This document shows positions 28,630-38,243 of a DNA stretch of 64,000 nt, in pieces (the stretch's first letter is position 1; each line of letters opens with the position of its first letter). The translations under genes and the position numbers were made by a program. Source of the stretch: Sinimarinibacterium flocculans (lineage in GTDB: Bacteria; Pseudomonadota; Gammaproteobacteria; Nevskiales; Nevskiaceae); NCBI RefSeq assembly GCF_003201205.1, contig NZ_QICN01000001.1, positions 1 to 64,000 on the forward strand. The letters are read 5' to 3'. The notes beneath the pieces are model-generated. The model saw only the letters and a list, made by a program, of their open reading frames with translations, was not told the DNA's origin and did not search any database.

Positions 28630-29042
28630 CTCCCGGACGGCTGGTGGAACGTCCACAGATAGCTCCCAAGATAGTTCCAGAGCAGCACGACCGCCGTCGC
28701 AAGGATCTGGACCACCAGATAATGCCCGTTCATCATCGTCGTGCCAACGTACATGATCAGCGTATTGATGATCAGCCCGGCTCCCGAGACCGCAGCGAAC
28801 CGCGGCAGGGCGACGCGGTGGCGTTGCGTGCTGCGGAAGGTCAGCCTGCGGTTCAGGGCGTAGTTCGCGATCGCGCTGAGTCCGTAGGCCACGACGGAGG
28901 CGGGGACGGGTGTCATCCCCAGCCCCTCGACGCCGACGAGCAGCAGCGCATACATGAGTGCGGTCGCGAAGCCACCGACTATCACGAAGCGCGTGAAGCG
29001 CGCCACCTGTGCTCTCAGGTTCGGGGCGGAAAACTGGACCAT
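28626..29042 (-). CDS. GtrA-family membrane protein
   Basis: A 138-residue protein with four predicted membrane helices. FVIVGGFATALMYALLLVG, AYGLSAIANYALNRRLTF and FAAVSGAGLIINTLIMY are typical GtrA segments, and YLGSYLWTF is the usual C-terminus. GtrA proteins are thought to flip or help flip polyprenyl-linked sugars across the inner membrane. The ATG at MVQFSAPNL gives the usual length; an in-frame GTG at 29102 would add 20 residues without hydrophobic character. It is translationally coupled to the GT2 gene. Confidence 0.88.
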   Translation of the reverse strand: MVQFSAPNLRAQVARFTRFVIVGGFATALMYALLLVGVEGLGMTPVPASVVAYGLSAIANYALNRRLTFRSTQRHRVALPRFAAVSGAGLIINTLIMYVGTTMMNGHYLVVQILATAVVLLWNYLGSYLWTFHQPSGR

Positions 29043-29155
29043 ATCCGGCGATTGCCCATCTCGATTCTCGAATCCGGCCGCGGCAGCGCTCACGGCCCCC
29101 ACGCCGGCAGCTTAGAATTCCGCGGCGATCAACAACACCAGAAGATCAGGGACTC

Positions 29156-32100
29156 TTGAACACTGCTGCCTTCGTCTGCCTCTACGGGCTGTTCTTTGTC
29201 CTGGTCGCGGGCTACCTGATACGTGAGGACGACGGGAGAGTTGCCGCTACCCGCGACATCGCGGCGCAGCGCAGCCTCGTCCTGTGCTGGCTGGCGGTGG
29301 GTGTGCTCCTGCGTTTGCCGCTCCTCTGGGACACCGGTTTTCACTACGACACCGGTACCTACAAGGCCTGGGCACTCGAGGCGTCGAATCCCGACAATCC
29401 CCTGAATCTCTACCGCGAAGGTTACTTCGCGGATTATCCCCCTTTCTACATGTACGTGCTCGGTGCGCTCGGTGCCGTGGCGCGGGTGCTCGATTGGGGA
29501 AGCTCGACGCATTTCACCGCGCTGATCAAAGTTCCGGCGCTGCTCTGTGACGCCGCCGCGTCGCTGCTGCTGCTCCGGCATCTGCGTCGTGAGCTGGGCG
29601 AGGGCCGTGCCTGGGGGCTGGCGAGCCTGTACTGGCTCAACCCCGCGTTGATCTTCACGGGCGCGCTCTGGGGGCAGACCGAGGCCTTGCTCTGCCTGTT
29701 GATCGTCGGAGGATGGCTCGCGTGGCGCGGCGGCAGAATCGTTCCGGCCGCAGCGCTGTTCGCGATCGCCGTCGCGTTCAAGCCGCAAGGGGCGCTCTAC
29801 GCCGGCATCTTCGGTATCGCCGTGATCATCGGACGCTCCCCGCGGACGATCGCGACAGCGGCGCTTACCGGCCTTGTCGTCTATGCGCTGATCGTCGCAC
29901 GCTTTGCGTGGAGCCGGCCGTGGGACTGGTTGCCGAACCTCTATTTCGACACCGCCTCGACCTACGATTTCATCACCGTCAATGCCTACAACCTGTGGGC
30001 GCTGATGGGATGGAACTGGCAGAAGGACGTGGGGGTGGCGTTCGGTCTCAAGATGCAGACCTGGGCGCTCATCGACGCGACCGGCGCGATCGTCGCGGTC
30101 GCGGTCTGGCTCGGCCTGCGACTGCGCCGCACCGTCGACCCGGCCGAGCGTGGGACGCTCATCGCATGGGCGTTCGCGCTGGCGACGATCGCGTTCTTCA
30201 TGCTCGCGCCGCGCATGCATGAGCGCTACATCCTCATGCTGCTGCCCATGTTGTTGCTCGTTGCGCCGGCACGTATCCGGCTGCCCTTATTCGTTCTATG
30301 GACCTGCGCAGCCCTCGCCAACATCGCCTACGTCTACTACTACTACATCGATCTGAACACGATCGCGCCCCACGACACGTCGTTCATCCGTGTCAGCTCG
30401 GCGGCGAATGTGGCGCTGTCGGTGCTGACGGTGCTGTGGTGGCAGTTGCCGGACTGGCCCCAGCGAGCGCTGAGCCGGCTGCCCCAACTGCGTTTCGCAA
30501 GGTCGGCGGCCCCGGTATCTCCGAGGCCCGCTCTTTCGACGTGGGGCCTGCAGCACAGCGCGATTGTGCTGGGCTTTGTGATAGCAGCTACGGCGATCGG
30601 CCTGTACCGCGTAGGCGTCAGCGACTATCCGCAGACCGGAGTGGCGACGGCAGAGGGGTTCACGCTCGAGTTCGAGTACGAAGAGCCGGTCGTCGCGCGG
30701 TATGCGCTGGTCTATGCCGGCGAGAAGGCCATCGGTGACAACGTCGTCAAGATGCAGCTCGAGCGCTACGAGGGCCAGGACTGGGTACCGCTCTTCGCCG
30801 AGCGCGAGATGCCGGACTTTTACCGTCTCTACGAGGTTACGCTCGAAAACGTCGGGCCGAGTACGCGCTATCGTTGGCGCGCATCGGGTGAGCAATGGCG
30901 CATCAACGAGCTGGGCCTGCTCGACGCGTCCGGCACGCCGCTGCAGCCGGATGCGCTGCTTGCGCGCGACAGCGAGGCCGCCGATTACGCGAACTTGGTC
31001 GACGAACCTCATACGTGGATTCGCGGGCGCGGATTCCTCGTCAGTACGTACTTCGACGAGATCTACCATGGGCGTACCGGCTACGAGTTCCTGCATCGGC
31101 AGCCGATCTATGAAACCACCCATCCGCCGCTCGGGAAATGGTTCATCTCGTGGGGCATCGATGTCTTCGGCATGACCCCCTTCGGTTGGCGCTTCTCGGG
31201 CGTGATCGCGTCCGCGCTCACGGTTGGCGTGCTCGCCTGGGGCGGCTGGCTGTTTGCCGGCAATCTGACCGCGATGTTGCTTGTCGGGGGGCTCGGTCTG
31301 TTCGAATTCTCGCGCTTCACGATCGGACGCTATGCCACGATCGACAGCTATCTCGGGCTGTTCACGCTCCTGTGCGTGCTCTTCCTGTGGCGGCAGTTCG
31401 GGTTGCGGCAGCACGCGGACTGGCGCGACGGGTGGCGTCTGAGCCCGGATCTGATTGCAGCGGGCGCCGCCCTGGGCGCGGCGATCGCCGTGAAATGGAG
31501 CGCGCTGTACGGCGGGGTGGGCGCATTCATGTTCTTCGCGATCGGAGCCGGCAGTGGATTCCGGCGCGACGGCGTGCAGCGCTGGAGCAGGCTCTGGCCG
31601 CGAATGACCGGCGCCGCGGTCGCGTTCGGGGCCGTGCCGCTGCTGATCTACTGGTTCAGCTATCTGCCCTTCCTGCGCAGCCTGCAGGACGCGCCCTCAC
31701 TGCTGAGCCTCGACGGCCTTCGCGAAATACTCAAATCGCAGCGCGATATCTTCGACTACCACGCCAAGCTGACCAGCACGCACCCGTTCCAGTCGCCCTT
31801 CTGGACATGGCCGATCAACCTCAAGCCGCTGTGGATCTTCACGGGAGAAGGCTCGCCGCGGACAGCGATCTCGATTCTCGGTAATCCGCTGATCTGGTGG
31901 GGGGGGCTCGGTGTGATGCTCGTGGCGATCTGGCAGAACCTGCGGCGACCGCGCGCCGACGAACTCATTCTGTTCGGTGCGATCGCCAGCTTGTATCTGC
32001 CGTGGGCCCTGGTCGATCGTGCGGCCTTCAACTATCACTACTATCCGGCTGCCCTGGTGCTCATCGTGCTGCTGGGCAAGCGTCTGATCGAGTGGTCGCA

Positions 32101-32248
32101 ATGGCCGAGGCTGAAAGAGCTGCCCTGGATCGCGGTCGCCCTGGCCGGCGGCCTCTTCGTCTGGTTCTATCCGACCATTTCCGGTCACCCGGCCCCCGAC
32201 CAGTGGTTCCGGTCGCTGCGCTGGTTGCCGACGTGGTGGATGCTGTAG
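29156..32248 (+). CDS. Tandem GT-C glycosyltransferase: mannosyltransferase-like module, beta-rich linker and PMT-like module
   Basis: A 1030-residue membrane protein starting at TTG behind AGGGA, with no better ATG nearby. Residues 1-480 are a multi-helix GT-C unit with HYDTGTYKAWA (Asp65) and DYPPF in the first lumenal loop, and ALWGQTEALL and AFKPQG further on. Residues about 500-620 are a soluble segment rich in beta strands (EYEEPVVARYALVYAGEK, RWRASGEQWRINELGLLD), discoidin-like in character. Residues about 620-1030 are a second GT-C unit with the PMT signature YFDEIYHG (Asp634-Glu635) and THPPLGKWF. PMT relatives transfer mannose from a polyprenyl-phosphate donor to Ser/Thr of exported proteins. 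Two complete GT-C folds in one chain is unusual. Confidence 0.85.
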   Translation: MNTAAFVCLYGLFFVLVAGYLIREDDGRVAATRDIAAQRSLVLCWLAVGVLLRLPLLWDTGFHYDTGTYKAWALEASNPDNPLNLYREGYFADYPPFYMYVLGALGAVARVLDWGSSTHFTALIKVPALLCDAAASLLLLRHLRRELGEGRAWGLASLYWLNPALIFTGALWGQTEALLCLLIVGGWLAWRGGRIVPAAALFAIAVAFKPQGALYAGIFGIAVIIGRSPRTIATAALTGLVVYALIVARFAWSRPWDWLPNLYFDTASTYDFITVNAYNLWALMGWNWQKDVGVAFGLKMQTWALIDATGAIVAVAVWLGLRLRRTVDPAERGTLIAWAFALATIAFFMLAPRMHERYILMLLPMLLLVAPARIRLPLFVLWTCAALANIAYVYYYYIDLNTIAPHDTSFIRVSSAANVALSVLTVLWWQLPDWPQRALSRLPQLRFARSAAPVSPRPALSTWGLQHSAIVLGFVIAATAIGLYRVGVSDYPQTGVATAEGFTLEFEYEEPVVARYALVYAGEKAIGDNVVKMQLERYEGQDWVPLFAEREMPDFYRLYEVTLENVGPSTRYRWRASGEQWRINELGLLDASGTPLQPDALLARDSEAADYANLVDEPHTWIRGRGFLVSTYFDEIYHGRTGYEFLHRQPIYETTHPPLGKWFISWGIDVFGMTPFGWRFSGVIASALTVGVLAWGGWLFAGNLTAMLLVGGLGLFEFSRFTIGRYATIDSYLGLFTLLCVLFLWRQFGLRQHADWRDGWRLSPDLIAAGAALGAAIAVKWSALYGGVGAFMFFAIGAGSGFRRDGVQRWSRLWPRMTGAAVAFGAVPLLIYWFSYLPFLRSLQDAPSLLSLDGLREILKSQRDIFDYHAKLTSTHPFQSPFWTWPINLKPLWIFTGEGSPRTAISILGNPLIWWGGLGVMLVAIWQNLRRPRADELILFGAIASLYLPWALVDRAAFNYHYYPAALVLIVLLGKRLIEWSQWPRLKELPWIAVALAGGLFVWFYPTISGHPAPDQWFRSLRWLPTWWML

Positions 32249-32265
32249 GACGGACGCTGCCGCCG

Positions 32266-33384
32266 TCAGAATCCCCACCGGCCCATCGAAAACTGAAAGC
32301 TGAACAACGCGAGCAGCAAGGTGCTGCCTACGCAGAACGCCATCCATTGCATTGGCGTGCGAAAGCCCTGGGCCAGCAGGATCATCATTGGAAAAAGGGT
32401 CAGGCAGTAGCGCGGCACGCTTTGCATGAAGTTTGTGGACAGGAACAGCAGCGTGTTGAGTGCCATCCACGCCGCATACGCCGGGCGTAGCCTGAACGCG
32501 CTGATCAGCGTCATGACGATGGCCAGCGCAGCGAACGACACCTCCTGGACACCGAGCATGTAGCGATTCGTCGGCGGATCGCCGCGCAGGACCCAGCCCC
32601 AGGCGCCCTGCAAGCCGTCCCAGGGAGGTGCGAGCCGCTTGTGCCAATGCCCGCGCTGGACTTCGAGAAAGTGCAGCGGATCGCCGAATACGGCGTGATT
32701 GACCCCCAGGTAGATCAGGACACCGGTGGGGACGAGCAGGATCGGCCAGGCTTGATACAGGGCGAGACGGTTCTCGCGCCATTGCCGCCACGCCTCACAC
32801 GCGAGCAGTGCGGTGAGCAGGGCGCCGTTGACGCGCGTGAGCGCGGCGAACAGGCCGAGCAGCCCGGCCGTCTTCCAGTGCCCGCTCCGGGCCGCCAGAG
32901 CGCTGCCGACGACGAGCGCCAGAAACAGGCTCTCGGTATAGGCGATGTGCAGAAAATAGCTCGTCGGAAAAACGAACAGCAGCGCGACGGCCCGCTGGGC
33001 GAGATCGGCGCCGTAATCGAGCGCGACGAGGCGGTACAGCGCAAGCGCGAGCGCCAGAGATGCGAGGGTCGAGACCAGCAATGCAGCGATGTAGTGGTCC
33101 ACGACCAGCCACGCCATCGCTCGCACCAGCCACGGATACATCGGAAAAAAAACGATGAACAGGCGCGCCTCACCTTCGGCGACATAGCCCTTGGCGGCGA
33201 TCTGCAGGTAGTGCGGTGTATCCCACCGGCGCCAATAGTCGAGCAGCTCGAAAAGACTCCCCGCCGACTGGTTCTCGATGACGGCATGGGCGAGGCCGGC
33301 GTAGAGCAGCAGCAAAACCTTTACCGCGAGCACGAAGGCCAGCAAGCCGCTTTCCTGGGGACTCAGGGACAGGCGCTTGAGCAT
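32266..33384 (-). CDS. PIG-V-like mannosyltransferase (GT-C)
   Basis: A 372-residue polytopic protein with about ten membrane segments. The first periplasmic loop carries WRRWDTPHYLQIA, the RWD-x-x-HY hallmark of PIG-V-type GT-C mannosyltransferases, whose aspartate is catalytic. FFPMYPWLVRA and FVFPTSYFLHIAYTESLF are further family segments, and ALTRVNG follows. Bacterial homologues are assigned to lipid-linked mannose transfer, with acceptor unknown. It converges on the tandem GT-C gene with an 18-base gap between stop codons, so the two are probably not one transcript. Confidence 0.85.
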   Translation of the reverse strand: MLKRLSLSPQESGLLAFVLAVKVLLLLYAGLAHAVIENQSAGSLFELLDYWRRWDTPHYLQIAAKGYVAEGEARLFIVFFPMYPWLVRAMAWLVVDHYIAALLVSTLASLALALALYRLVALDYGADLAQRAVALLFVFPTSYFLHIAYTESLFLALVVGSALAARSGHWKTAGLLGLFAALTRVNGALLTALLACEAWRQWRENRLALYQAWPILLVPTGVLIYLGVNHAVFGDPLHFLEVQRGHWHKRLAPPWDGLQGAWGWVLRGDPPTNRYMLGVQEVSFAALAIVMTLISAFRLRPAYAAWMALNTLLFLSTNFMQSVPRYCLTLFPMMILLAQGFRTPMQWMAFCVGSTLLLALFSFQFSMGRWGF

Positions 33385-33430
33385 GGGGAGAACGGTCGGG
33401 CGAGATCGCCCGATGCTAGCGGAAATCTGC

Positions 33431-33462
33431 GGCGGGACGCGCGCGGTTCGGCGCGTCCCGCC
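33431..33462. terminator. GC hairpin between PIG-V-like and thiolase genes
   Basis: GGCGGGACGCGC and GCGCGTCCCGCC form a perfect 12-bp stem with an 8-base loop, 10 bases past the thiolase stop codon. There are only three Ts downstream on the minus strand, so it may work as a weak or Rho-assisted terminator. Confidence 0.5.
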
Positions 33463-33471
33463 GAATGTCGG

Positions 33472-34761
33472 CTACGCGCTCTCGACGATCGCCGTCACGC
33501 CCAGGCCGCCGGCGGCGCAGATCGAGATCAGGCCGCGACCGCCGCCGTTCTCGTGGATGATCTTGGCCAGCGTGGCGAGGATGCGACCGCCAGTGGCGGC
33601 GAACGGGTGGCCGGCGGCGAGGCTGCCGCCCTTGACGTTCATCTTGCTGCGGTCGATCGAACCCAGCGGCTTGTCGAGCCCCAGGCGCTGCTGGCAGAAC
33701 ACCGGATCTTCCCAGGCCTTGAGCGTGCACAGCACCTGCGCGGCAAAGGCTTCATGGATCTCGTAGAAGTCGAAGTCCTGCAGCGTCAGGCCGGCGCGCG
33801 CGAGCAGGCGCGGCACGGCGTAGGCCGGCGCCATGAGCAGGCCTTCCTTCTGCGCGCCGGCGAAATCGACGCCGGCCGTCTCGGCGTGGGCTAGGTAGGC
33901 TAGCGGCTTGAGACCGCGCGAGGTCGCCCAGTCGTCGGAGGCCAGCAGCACCGCCGAGGCGCCGTCGGTCAGCGGCGTGGAGTTGGCGGCCGTCAGCGTG
34001 CCGTGGCCGGACTTGCGGTCGAACACCGGCTGCAGTGTCGCCAGCTTCTCCAGCGAGATGTCCGGGCGCAGGTTGTTGTCGCGCGACAGGCCGGAGAACG
34101 GCACGACGAGGTCGTCGTAGAAGCCGGCTTCCCAAGCCGCCGCGGCCTTGTTGTGCGACTCGTAGGCGAGCAGGTCTTGGTCCTCGCGGCGGATCTTCCA
34201 CTCCTTGGCCATGACCTCGCAGTGCTGGCCCATGCTCATCTTGGTGCGCGGCTCGCCGTTGGTCGGGATCGCCGGAGCCAGCATCGACGGGCGGAACTTG
34301 GCCAGTGCCTTGAGGCGCTGCCCGCCGGTCTTGGCGCGGTTTACTTCTAGCAGGATCTTGCGCAGCTTCTCGCCGACGGCGATCGGCGCATCGGACGTCG
34401 TGTCCACGCCGCCGCCGATGCCGGACTCGATCTGTCCGAGCGCGATCTTGTTGGCCACGCCGATCGCGGCCTGCAGGCCGGTGCCGCAGGCCATCTGCAC
34501 GTCGCAGGCCGGCGTCGCCGCCGACAGGCCCGACGAGAGCACCGACTCGCGGCACAGGTTGAAGTCGCGCGAGTGCTTGAGCACCGCGCCGGCCTGGGCC
34601 TCGCCGAGCGTCTCGCCGTGCAGCTGGAACTTGTCGACCACGCCCTTGAACGCGGCGGTCAGCATGTCCTGGTTGGACTTGGTCGAGTACGCGGTGTTGG
34701 AGCGAGCGAACGGGATGCGCGCGCCGCCCAGAATCGCCACCTTGCGGCCATGGGGTTTCAT
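33472..34761 (-). CDS. fadI: Acetyl-CoA C-acyltransferase (FadI-like thiolase)
   Basis: A 429-residue thiolase that cleaves 3-ketoacyl-CoA, or in reverse condenses acetyl-CoA. The nucleophile is Cys92 in MACGTG, with HEAFAAQ, GHPFAATGGR (His) and SICAAGGLG (second Cys) completing the site. RLKALAKFRP and VFDRKSGHGTLTAANSTPLTDGA resemble FadI more than AtoB, whose loop is shorter. No hydratase/dehydrogenase partner gene (fadJ/fadB type) is in the window, so its pathway partner is elsewhere. It stands alone between a GC hairpin and a REP-like pair. Confidence 0.92.
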   Translation of the reverse strand: MKPHGRKVAILGGARIPFARSNTAYSTKSNQDMLTAAFKGVVDKFQLHGETLGEAQAGAVLKHSRDFNLCRESVLSSGLSAATPACDVQMACGTGLQAAIGVANKIALGQIESGIGGGVDTTSDAPIAVGEKLRKILLEVNRAKTGGQRLKALAKFRPSMLAPAIPTNGEPRTKMSMGQHCEVMAKEWKIRREDQDLLAYESHNKAAAAWEAGFYDDLVVPFSGLSRDNNLRPDISLEKLATLQPVFDRKSGHGTLTAANSTPLTDGASAVLLASDDWATSRGLKPLAYLAHAETAGVDFAGAQKEGLLMAPAYAVPRLLARAGLTLQDFDFYEIHEAFAAQVLCTLKAWEDPVFCQQRLGLDKPLGSIDRSKMNVKGGSLAAGHPFAATGGRILATLAKIIHENGGGRGLISICAAGGLGVTAIVESA

Positions 34762-34878
34762 CGGATGCTCCTGATGCGGGGAAATGGACCGTCGCAGATT
34801 ATCCGCCGAAGCCCGTTGCCGGCCTATTGCCGTCGCGCCAGCGGGCGCCGCGCAGCCCGTCAGTGCGGCACGGGCCCC

Positions 34879-34947
34879 GTAGGAGCGCCTTCGGGCGCGA
34901 TTCTTCTTTTACGTAGCGCCCCGGATCGCGCCTGAAGGCGCTCCTGC
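34879..34947. repeat. REP-like inverted pair, copy 3
   Basis: The left arm begins GTAGGAGCGCCTTCGGGCGC, and the right arm is its complement with two differences over 23 bases. The loop contains TTCTTCTTTTACGTAGC. It lies between the thiolase promoter region and the recQ 3' end. Confidence 0.87.
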
Positions 34948-34957
34948 AACCGGCGTG

Positions 34958-36802
34958 TCAGGCGCCGTGCTCGAGGATCGCCATCGTGAACGCCTCGCCG
35001 TACTGCGCCAGCTTGCGGTCGCCGACGCCGGGGATGCGGGCAAAGGCGTCGAGCGTCGTCGGTCGCAGCTCGGCCATCGCCCGCAGCGAGGCGTCGGTGA
35101 AGACCACGTACGGCGGCACACCGGCCTCGGTGGCGAGTTGCTTGCGCAAGGCGCGCAAGGCTTCGAACAGCGCTTCGTCGGCCGGCGTGACCGCGGCAGC
35201 GGCGTCGCTGCGGCGGCCCTTGCGTCCCGCAGCCGGTCGCGGCGACGTCTCGGCGACCTCGACGCGGCGTTCGCCGCGCAGCACGCTGCGGCTGTCCGCA
35301 TTCAGGCGCAGCACCGGGTAGCCGTCCTGGGTCTCGTCGACCAGTCCCTCGTGCAGCAGGGTGCGCAGCACCGCGCGCCATTCGTCCTGCGACAGGTCGC
35401 GGCCGATGCCGTAGGTCGACAGGTCCGTGTGACCGTTGCGGCGGATCTTCTCGGTGTCGGCGCCGCGCAGGATGTCGATGACGGTGCTGCCGCCGAAACG
35501 CTGGTTGCGCTGTGCGAGGCGCGCGATGCACGACAGCAGCTGCTGCGCCGCGACCGTGCGGTCGACGCGGTTGCGGGGTTCGACACAGTTGTCGCAGGCG
35601 CCGCAGGGCGGGGTGAAGGTCTCGCCGAAGTAGCGCAGCTGGATGCTGCGCCGGCAGGCGCTGGATTCCGCGTAGTCGAGCACTTGGCGCAGCTGCTGGC
35701 GTGCGAGCCGCTGCTCGTCCTCGAGCGCTTCGCCGGTCTGCGGGTCGACCTTCTGCTGGATCAGGAACTCTGCGGTGCGGATGTCGCCGGCGCCGAAGTA
35801 GAGCGTGCACCGCGCGGCTTCGCCGTCGCGGCCGGCCCTTCCGGCTTCCTGGTAGTAGCCCTCGATCGTGCGCGGCAGGTCGAAGTGGACCACCCAGCGT
35901 ACGTCCGGCTTGTTGATGCCCATGCCGAAGGCGATGGTCGCGACCATCACCTGCACGTCGTCGCGGATGTAGCGGTCCTGGTGCTCGCGGCGCATGTCGG
36001 CGTCGAGGCCCGCGTGGTAGGGCAGGGCATCAACGCCGTCGTCGCGCAGCTTGACGGCGAGTTCCTCGACGCGCTTGCGCGACAGGCAGTAGACGATGCC
36101 CGAGCCGCCGCTGCGCGCCTGTTCGAGCAGCTCGCGATAGCTGTGGCGGTCCTTGTGGCGCACCGCGTAGTAGAGATTCGGCCGGTTGAAGCTGGCGACG
36201 TGGACCGCGGCTTCGCGCAGGGTGAGTTGCGCGACGATGTCGCGGCGCACGCGTTCGGTGGCGGTCGCGGTGAACGCCCAGCACGGCAGACCGCCGAAGC
36301 GCTCGCGCACCGTGGCGAGCTGGCGGTATTCGGGGCGGAAGTCATGTCCCCATTCCGAGACGCAGTGCGCCTCGTCGACGACCAGCGCCGACAGCCCGAC
36401 GCGTTCGGCGAGGGTCGCGAGAAAACCGCCGAGAAAGTCGGCGAGTAGCAGGCGCTCGGGGGCGACGTACAGCAGTGTGGTCTTTCCATCGAGCAGGGCC
36501 TGCTGGCGTCGCGCCGTCTCGCCGGCATCGAGCGTGGAGTTGAGGAAGGTCGCGGCAATGCCCATGCCGTCGAGCAGCCGCACCTGATCCTGCATCAGCG
36601 CGATCAGCGGCGACACGACCAGCGTGACGCCCTCGCGCAGCAGTGCCGGCAGCTGGAAGCACAGCGACTTGCCACCGCCGGTCGGCATGATCGCGAGCAG
36701 GTCGCGGCCGGCCAGCGCATCGCGCACGACGGCTTCCTGCCCGGGGCGGAACGCGTCGAAGCCGAAGCGGTGCTTGAGTGTGTCGTGGACGGGATCGGCC
36801 AT
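34958..36802 (-). CDS. recQ: ATP-dependent DNA helicase RecQ
   Basis: A 614-residue 3'-5' helicase of recombination and repair. Walker A PTGGGKS has Lys45, and DEAHCVSEWGHDFRPEY is the DEAH box with the RecQ aromatic-rich loop. TATATERVRRDI, GIVYCLSRKRVE and IAFGMGINKPDVRWVVHFDLP follow, as does QEAGRAGRDG. The zinc site has Cys residues in SACRRSIQLRYFGE and CGACDNC. A winged helix and a C-terminal HRDC domain (about 535-610, FTDASLRAMAELRP) complete the bacterial layout, and the length matches E. coli RecQ (609). It is on the same strand as accC, 60 bases downstream of it, with a GC palindrome between. Confidence 0.97.
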   Translation of the reverse strand: MADPVHDTLKHRFGFDAFRPGQEAVVRDALAGRDLLAIMPTGGGKSLCFQLPALLREGVTLVVSPLIALMQDQVRLLDGMGIAATFLNSTLDAGETARRQQALLDGKTTLLYVAPERLLLADFLGGFLATLAERVGLSALVVDEAHCVSEWGHDFRPEYRQLATVRERFGGLPCWAFTATATERVRRDIVAQLTLREAAVHVASFNRPNLYYAVRHKDRHSYRELLEQARSGGSGIVYCLSRKRVEELAVKLRDDGVDALPYHAGLDADMRREHQDRYIRDDVQVMVATIAFGMGINKPDVRWVVHFDLPRTIEGYYQEAGRAGRDGEAARCTLYFGAGDIRTAEFLIQQKVDPQTGEALEDEQRLARQQLRQVLDYAESSACRRSIQLRYFGETFTPPCGACDNCVEPRNRVDRTVAAQQLLSCIARLAQRNQRFGGSTVIDILRGADTEKIRRNGHTDLSTYGIGRDLSQDEWRAVLRTLLHEGLVDETQDGYPVLRLNADSRSVLRGERRVEVAETSPRPAAGRKGRRSDAAAAVTPADEALFEALRALRKQLATEAGVPPYVVFTDASLRAMAELRPTTLDAFARIPGVGDRKLAQYGEAFTMAILEHGA

Positions 36803-36832
36803 ATCGTCATCCCCTCCCGATCCTGCTGACCA

Positions 36833-36855
36833 CCCTCTCCCGCGAGGGGAGAGGG
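36833..36855. repeat. GC-rich palindromic repeat (CCCTCTCCC type), copy 2
   Basis: CCCTCTCCC-GCGAG-GGGAGAGGG is a perfect 9-bp stem with a 5-base loop between accC and recQ. It has the same outer arms as the copy at 678-711 and may attenuate read-through from acc into recQ. Confidence 0.7.
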
Positions 36856-36862
36856 AACACCC

Positions 36863-38221
36863 TCACTCCTCCGCCCACTTCTGCAGCATCTTTTCCAGGT
36901 AGTGGATGTGATGTGTGCCGGCGCCGAAGACTTCGTCGGCCATGATCCGGCGCTGCAGCTCGATGTTGGTGTGGATGCCCTCGATCACCATTTCCGCGAG
37001 CGCCTGGCGCATGCGTGCGATGGCGATCTCGCGCGTCGCGCCCCAGGCGATGAGCTTGCCGATCATCGAGTCGTAGTGCGGCGGCACCTTGTAGCCGGCG
37101 TAGCAATGCGAATCGAGACGGATGCCGGGGCCGCCCGGCGCGTGGTACTTGCGGATCTCGCCGGGCGAGGGCACGAAGGTCCGCGGGTTCTCGGCGTTGA
37201 TGCGGCACTCGATCGCATGTCCGCGGAACTGGATGTCGTCCTGCGTCAGCCGCAGCGGCTGGCCGTCGGCGATGCGGATCATCTCGCCGATCAAGTCGAC
37301 GCTGGTGACCATCTCGGTCACCGGGTGCTCGACCTGGATGCGGGTGTTCATCTCGATGAAGTAGAACTGCCCGTTCTCGTAGAGAAACTCGAAGGTGCCG
37401 GCGCCGCGGTAGCCGATGCGCTTGCAGGCCTCGACGCAGAGCGCGCCGATCTGCGCGCGCTGCTCGGCGGTGACGCCGGGGGCCAGAGACTCCTCGACGA
37501 CCTTCTGGTTGCGCCGCTGCATCGAGCAGTCGCGCTCGCCGAGGTGGATCGCATTGCCTTGGCCGTCGGCGAGCACCTGGATCTCCACGTGCCGTGGGGT
37601 TTCCAGGTACTTCTCCATGAACACCGAGCCGTCGCGGAACGCCGCGAGCGCCTCGCTGCGCGCGAGCTGGATCTTGTTGATCAGCTCGCCGGGTTCGCGC
37701 ACGACGTGCATACCGCGGCCGCCGCCACCGGCCGCGGCCTTGATCAGTACCGGATAGCCGACCTGCGTGGCGGTATCGACGCAGACCTGCTCGTCGTCCG
37801 GCAGCACCCCCTCGGAGCCGGGGACGCAGGGCACGCCGGCGGCGATCATCTCGGCCTTCGCGTTGGTCTTGGACCCCATCAGCCGGATCGTCTCCGGATT
37901 GGGCCCGATGAAGATGAAGCCCGAGCGCTCCACCGATTCGGCGAAATCCGCGTTCTCCGACAAAAAGCCGTAACCCGGATGGATCGCGTCGGCCTGCGTC
38001 ACCTCCGCAGCGGAGATGATCGCCGCCATGTTCAGGTAGCTGCGTCCGGCCTGCGGCGGGCCGATGCAGACGGCCTCGTCGGCGAAGGCGACATGCTTCT
38101 GCTCGCGGTCGGCCGTGGAATAGACCGCGACGGTCTTGATGCCCAGCTCGCGGCAGCTGCGCAGGATGCGCAGCGCGATCTCGCCGCGGTTGGCGATGAG
38201 GACTTTCTTGATCTGTTTCAT
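36863..38221 (-). CDS. accC: Biotin carboxylase subunit of acetyl-CoA carboxylase
   Basis: A 452-residue cytoplasmic enzyme that carboxylates biotin on AccB with bicarbonate and ATP, the first step of fatty-acid synthesis. It has an N-terminal biotin-carboxylase fold ([14 protein letters not shown]), the ATP-grasp glycine-rich loop [27 protein letters not shown], and [17 protein letters not shown] with the metal-binding glutamates and catalytic Arg. The length matches E. coli AccC (449). It starts 22 bases after accB on the same strand. Confidence 0.98.
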   Translation of the reverse strand: MKQIKKVLIANRGEIALRILRSCRELGIKTVAVYSTADREQKHVAFADEAVCIGPPQAGRSYLNMAAIISAAEVTQADAIHPGYGFLSENADFAESVERSGFIFIGPNPETIRLMGSKTNAKAEMIAAGVPCVPGSEGVLPDDEQVCVDTATQVGYPVLIKAAAGGGGRGMHVVREPGELINKIQLARSEALAAFRDGSVFMEKYLETPRHVEIQVLADGQGNAIHLGERDCSMQRRNQKVVEESLAPGVTAEQRAQIGALCVEACKRIGYRGAGTFEFLYENGQFYFIEMNTRIQVEHPVTEMVTSVDLIGEMIRIADGQPLRLTQDDIQFRGHAIECRINAENPRTFVPSPGEIRKYHAPGGPGIRLDSHCYAGYKVPPHYDSMIGKLIAWGATREIAIARMRQALAEMVIEGIHTNIELQRRIMADEVFGAGTHHIHYLEKMLQKWAEE

Positions 38222-38243
38222 CGTTCGCAGGCAGGTCGCCGCG

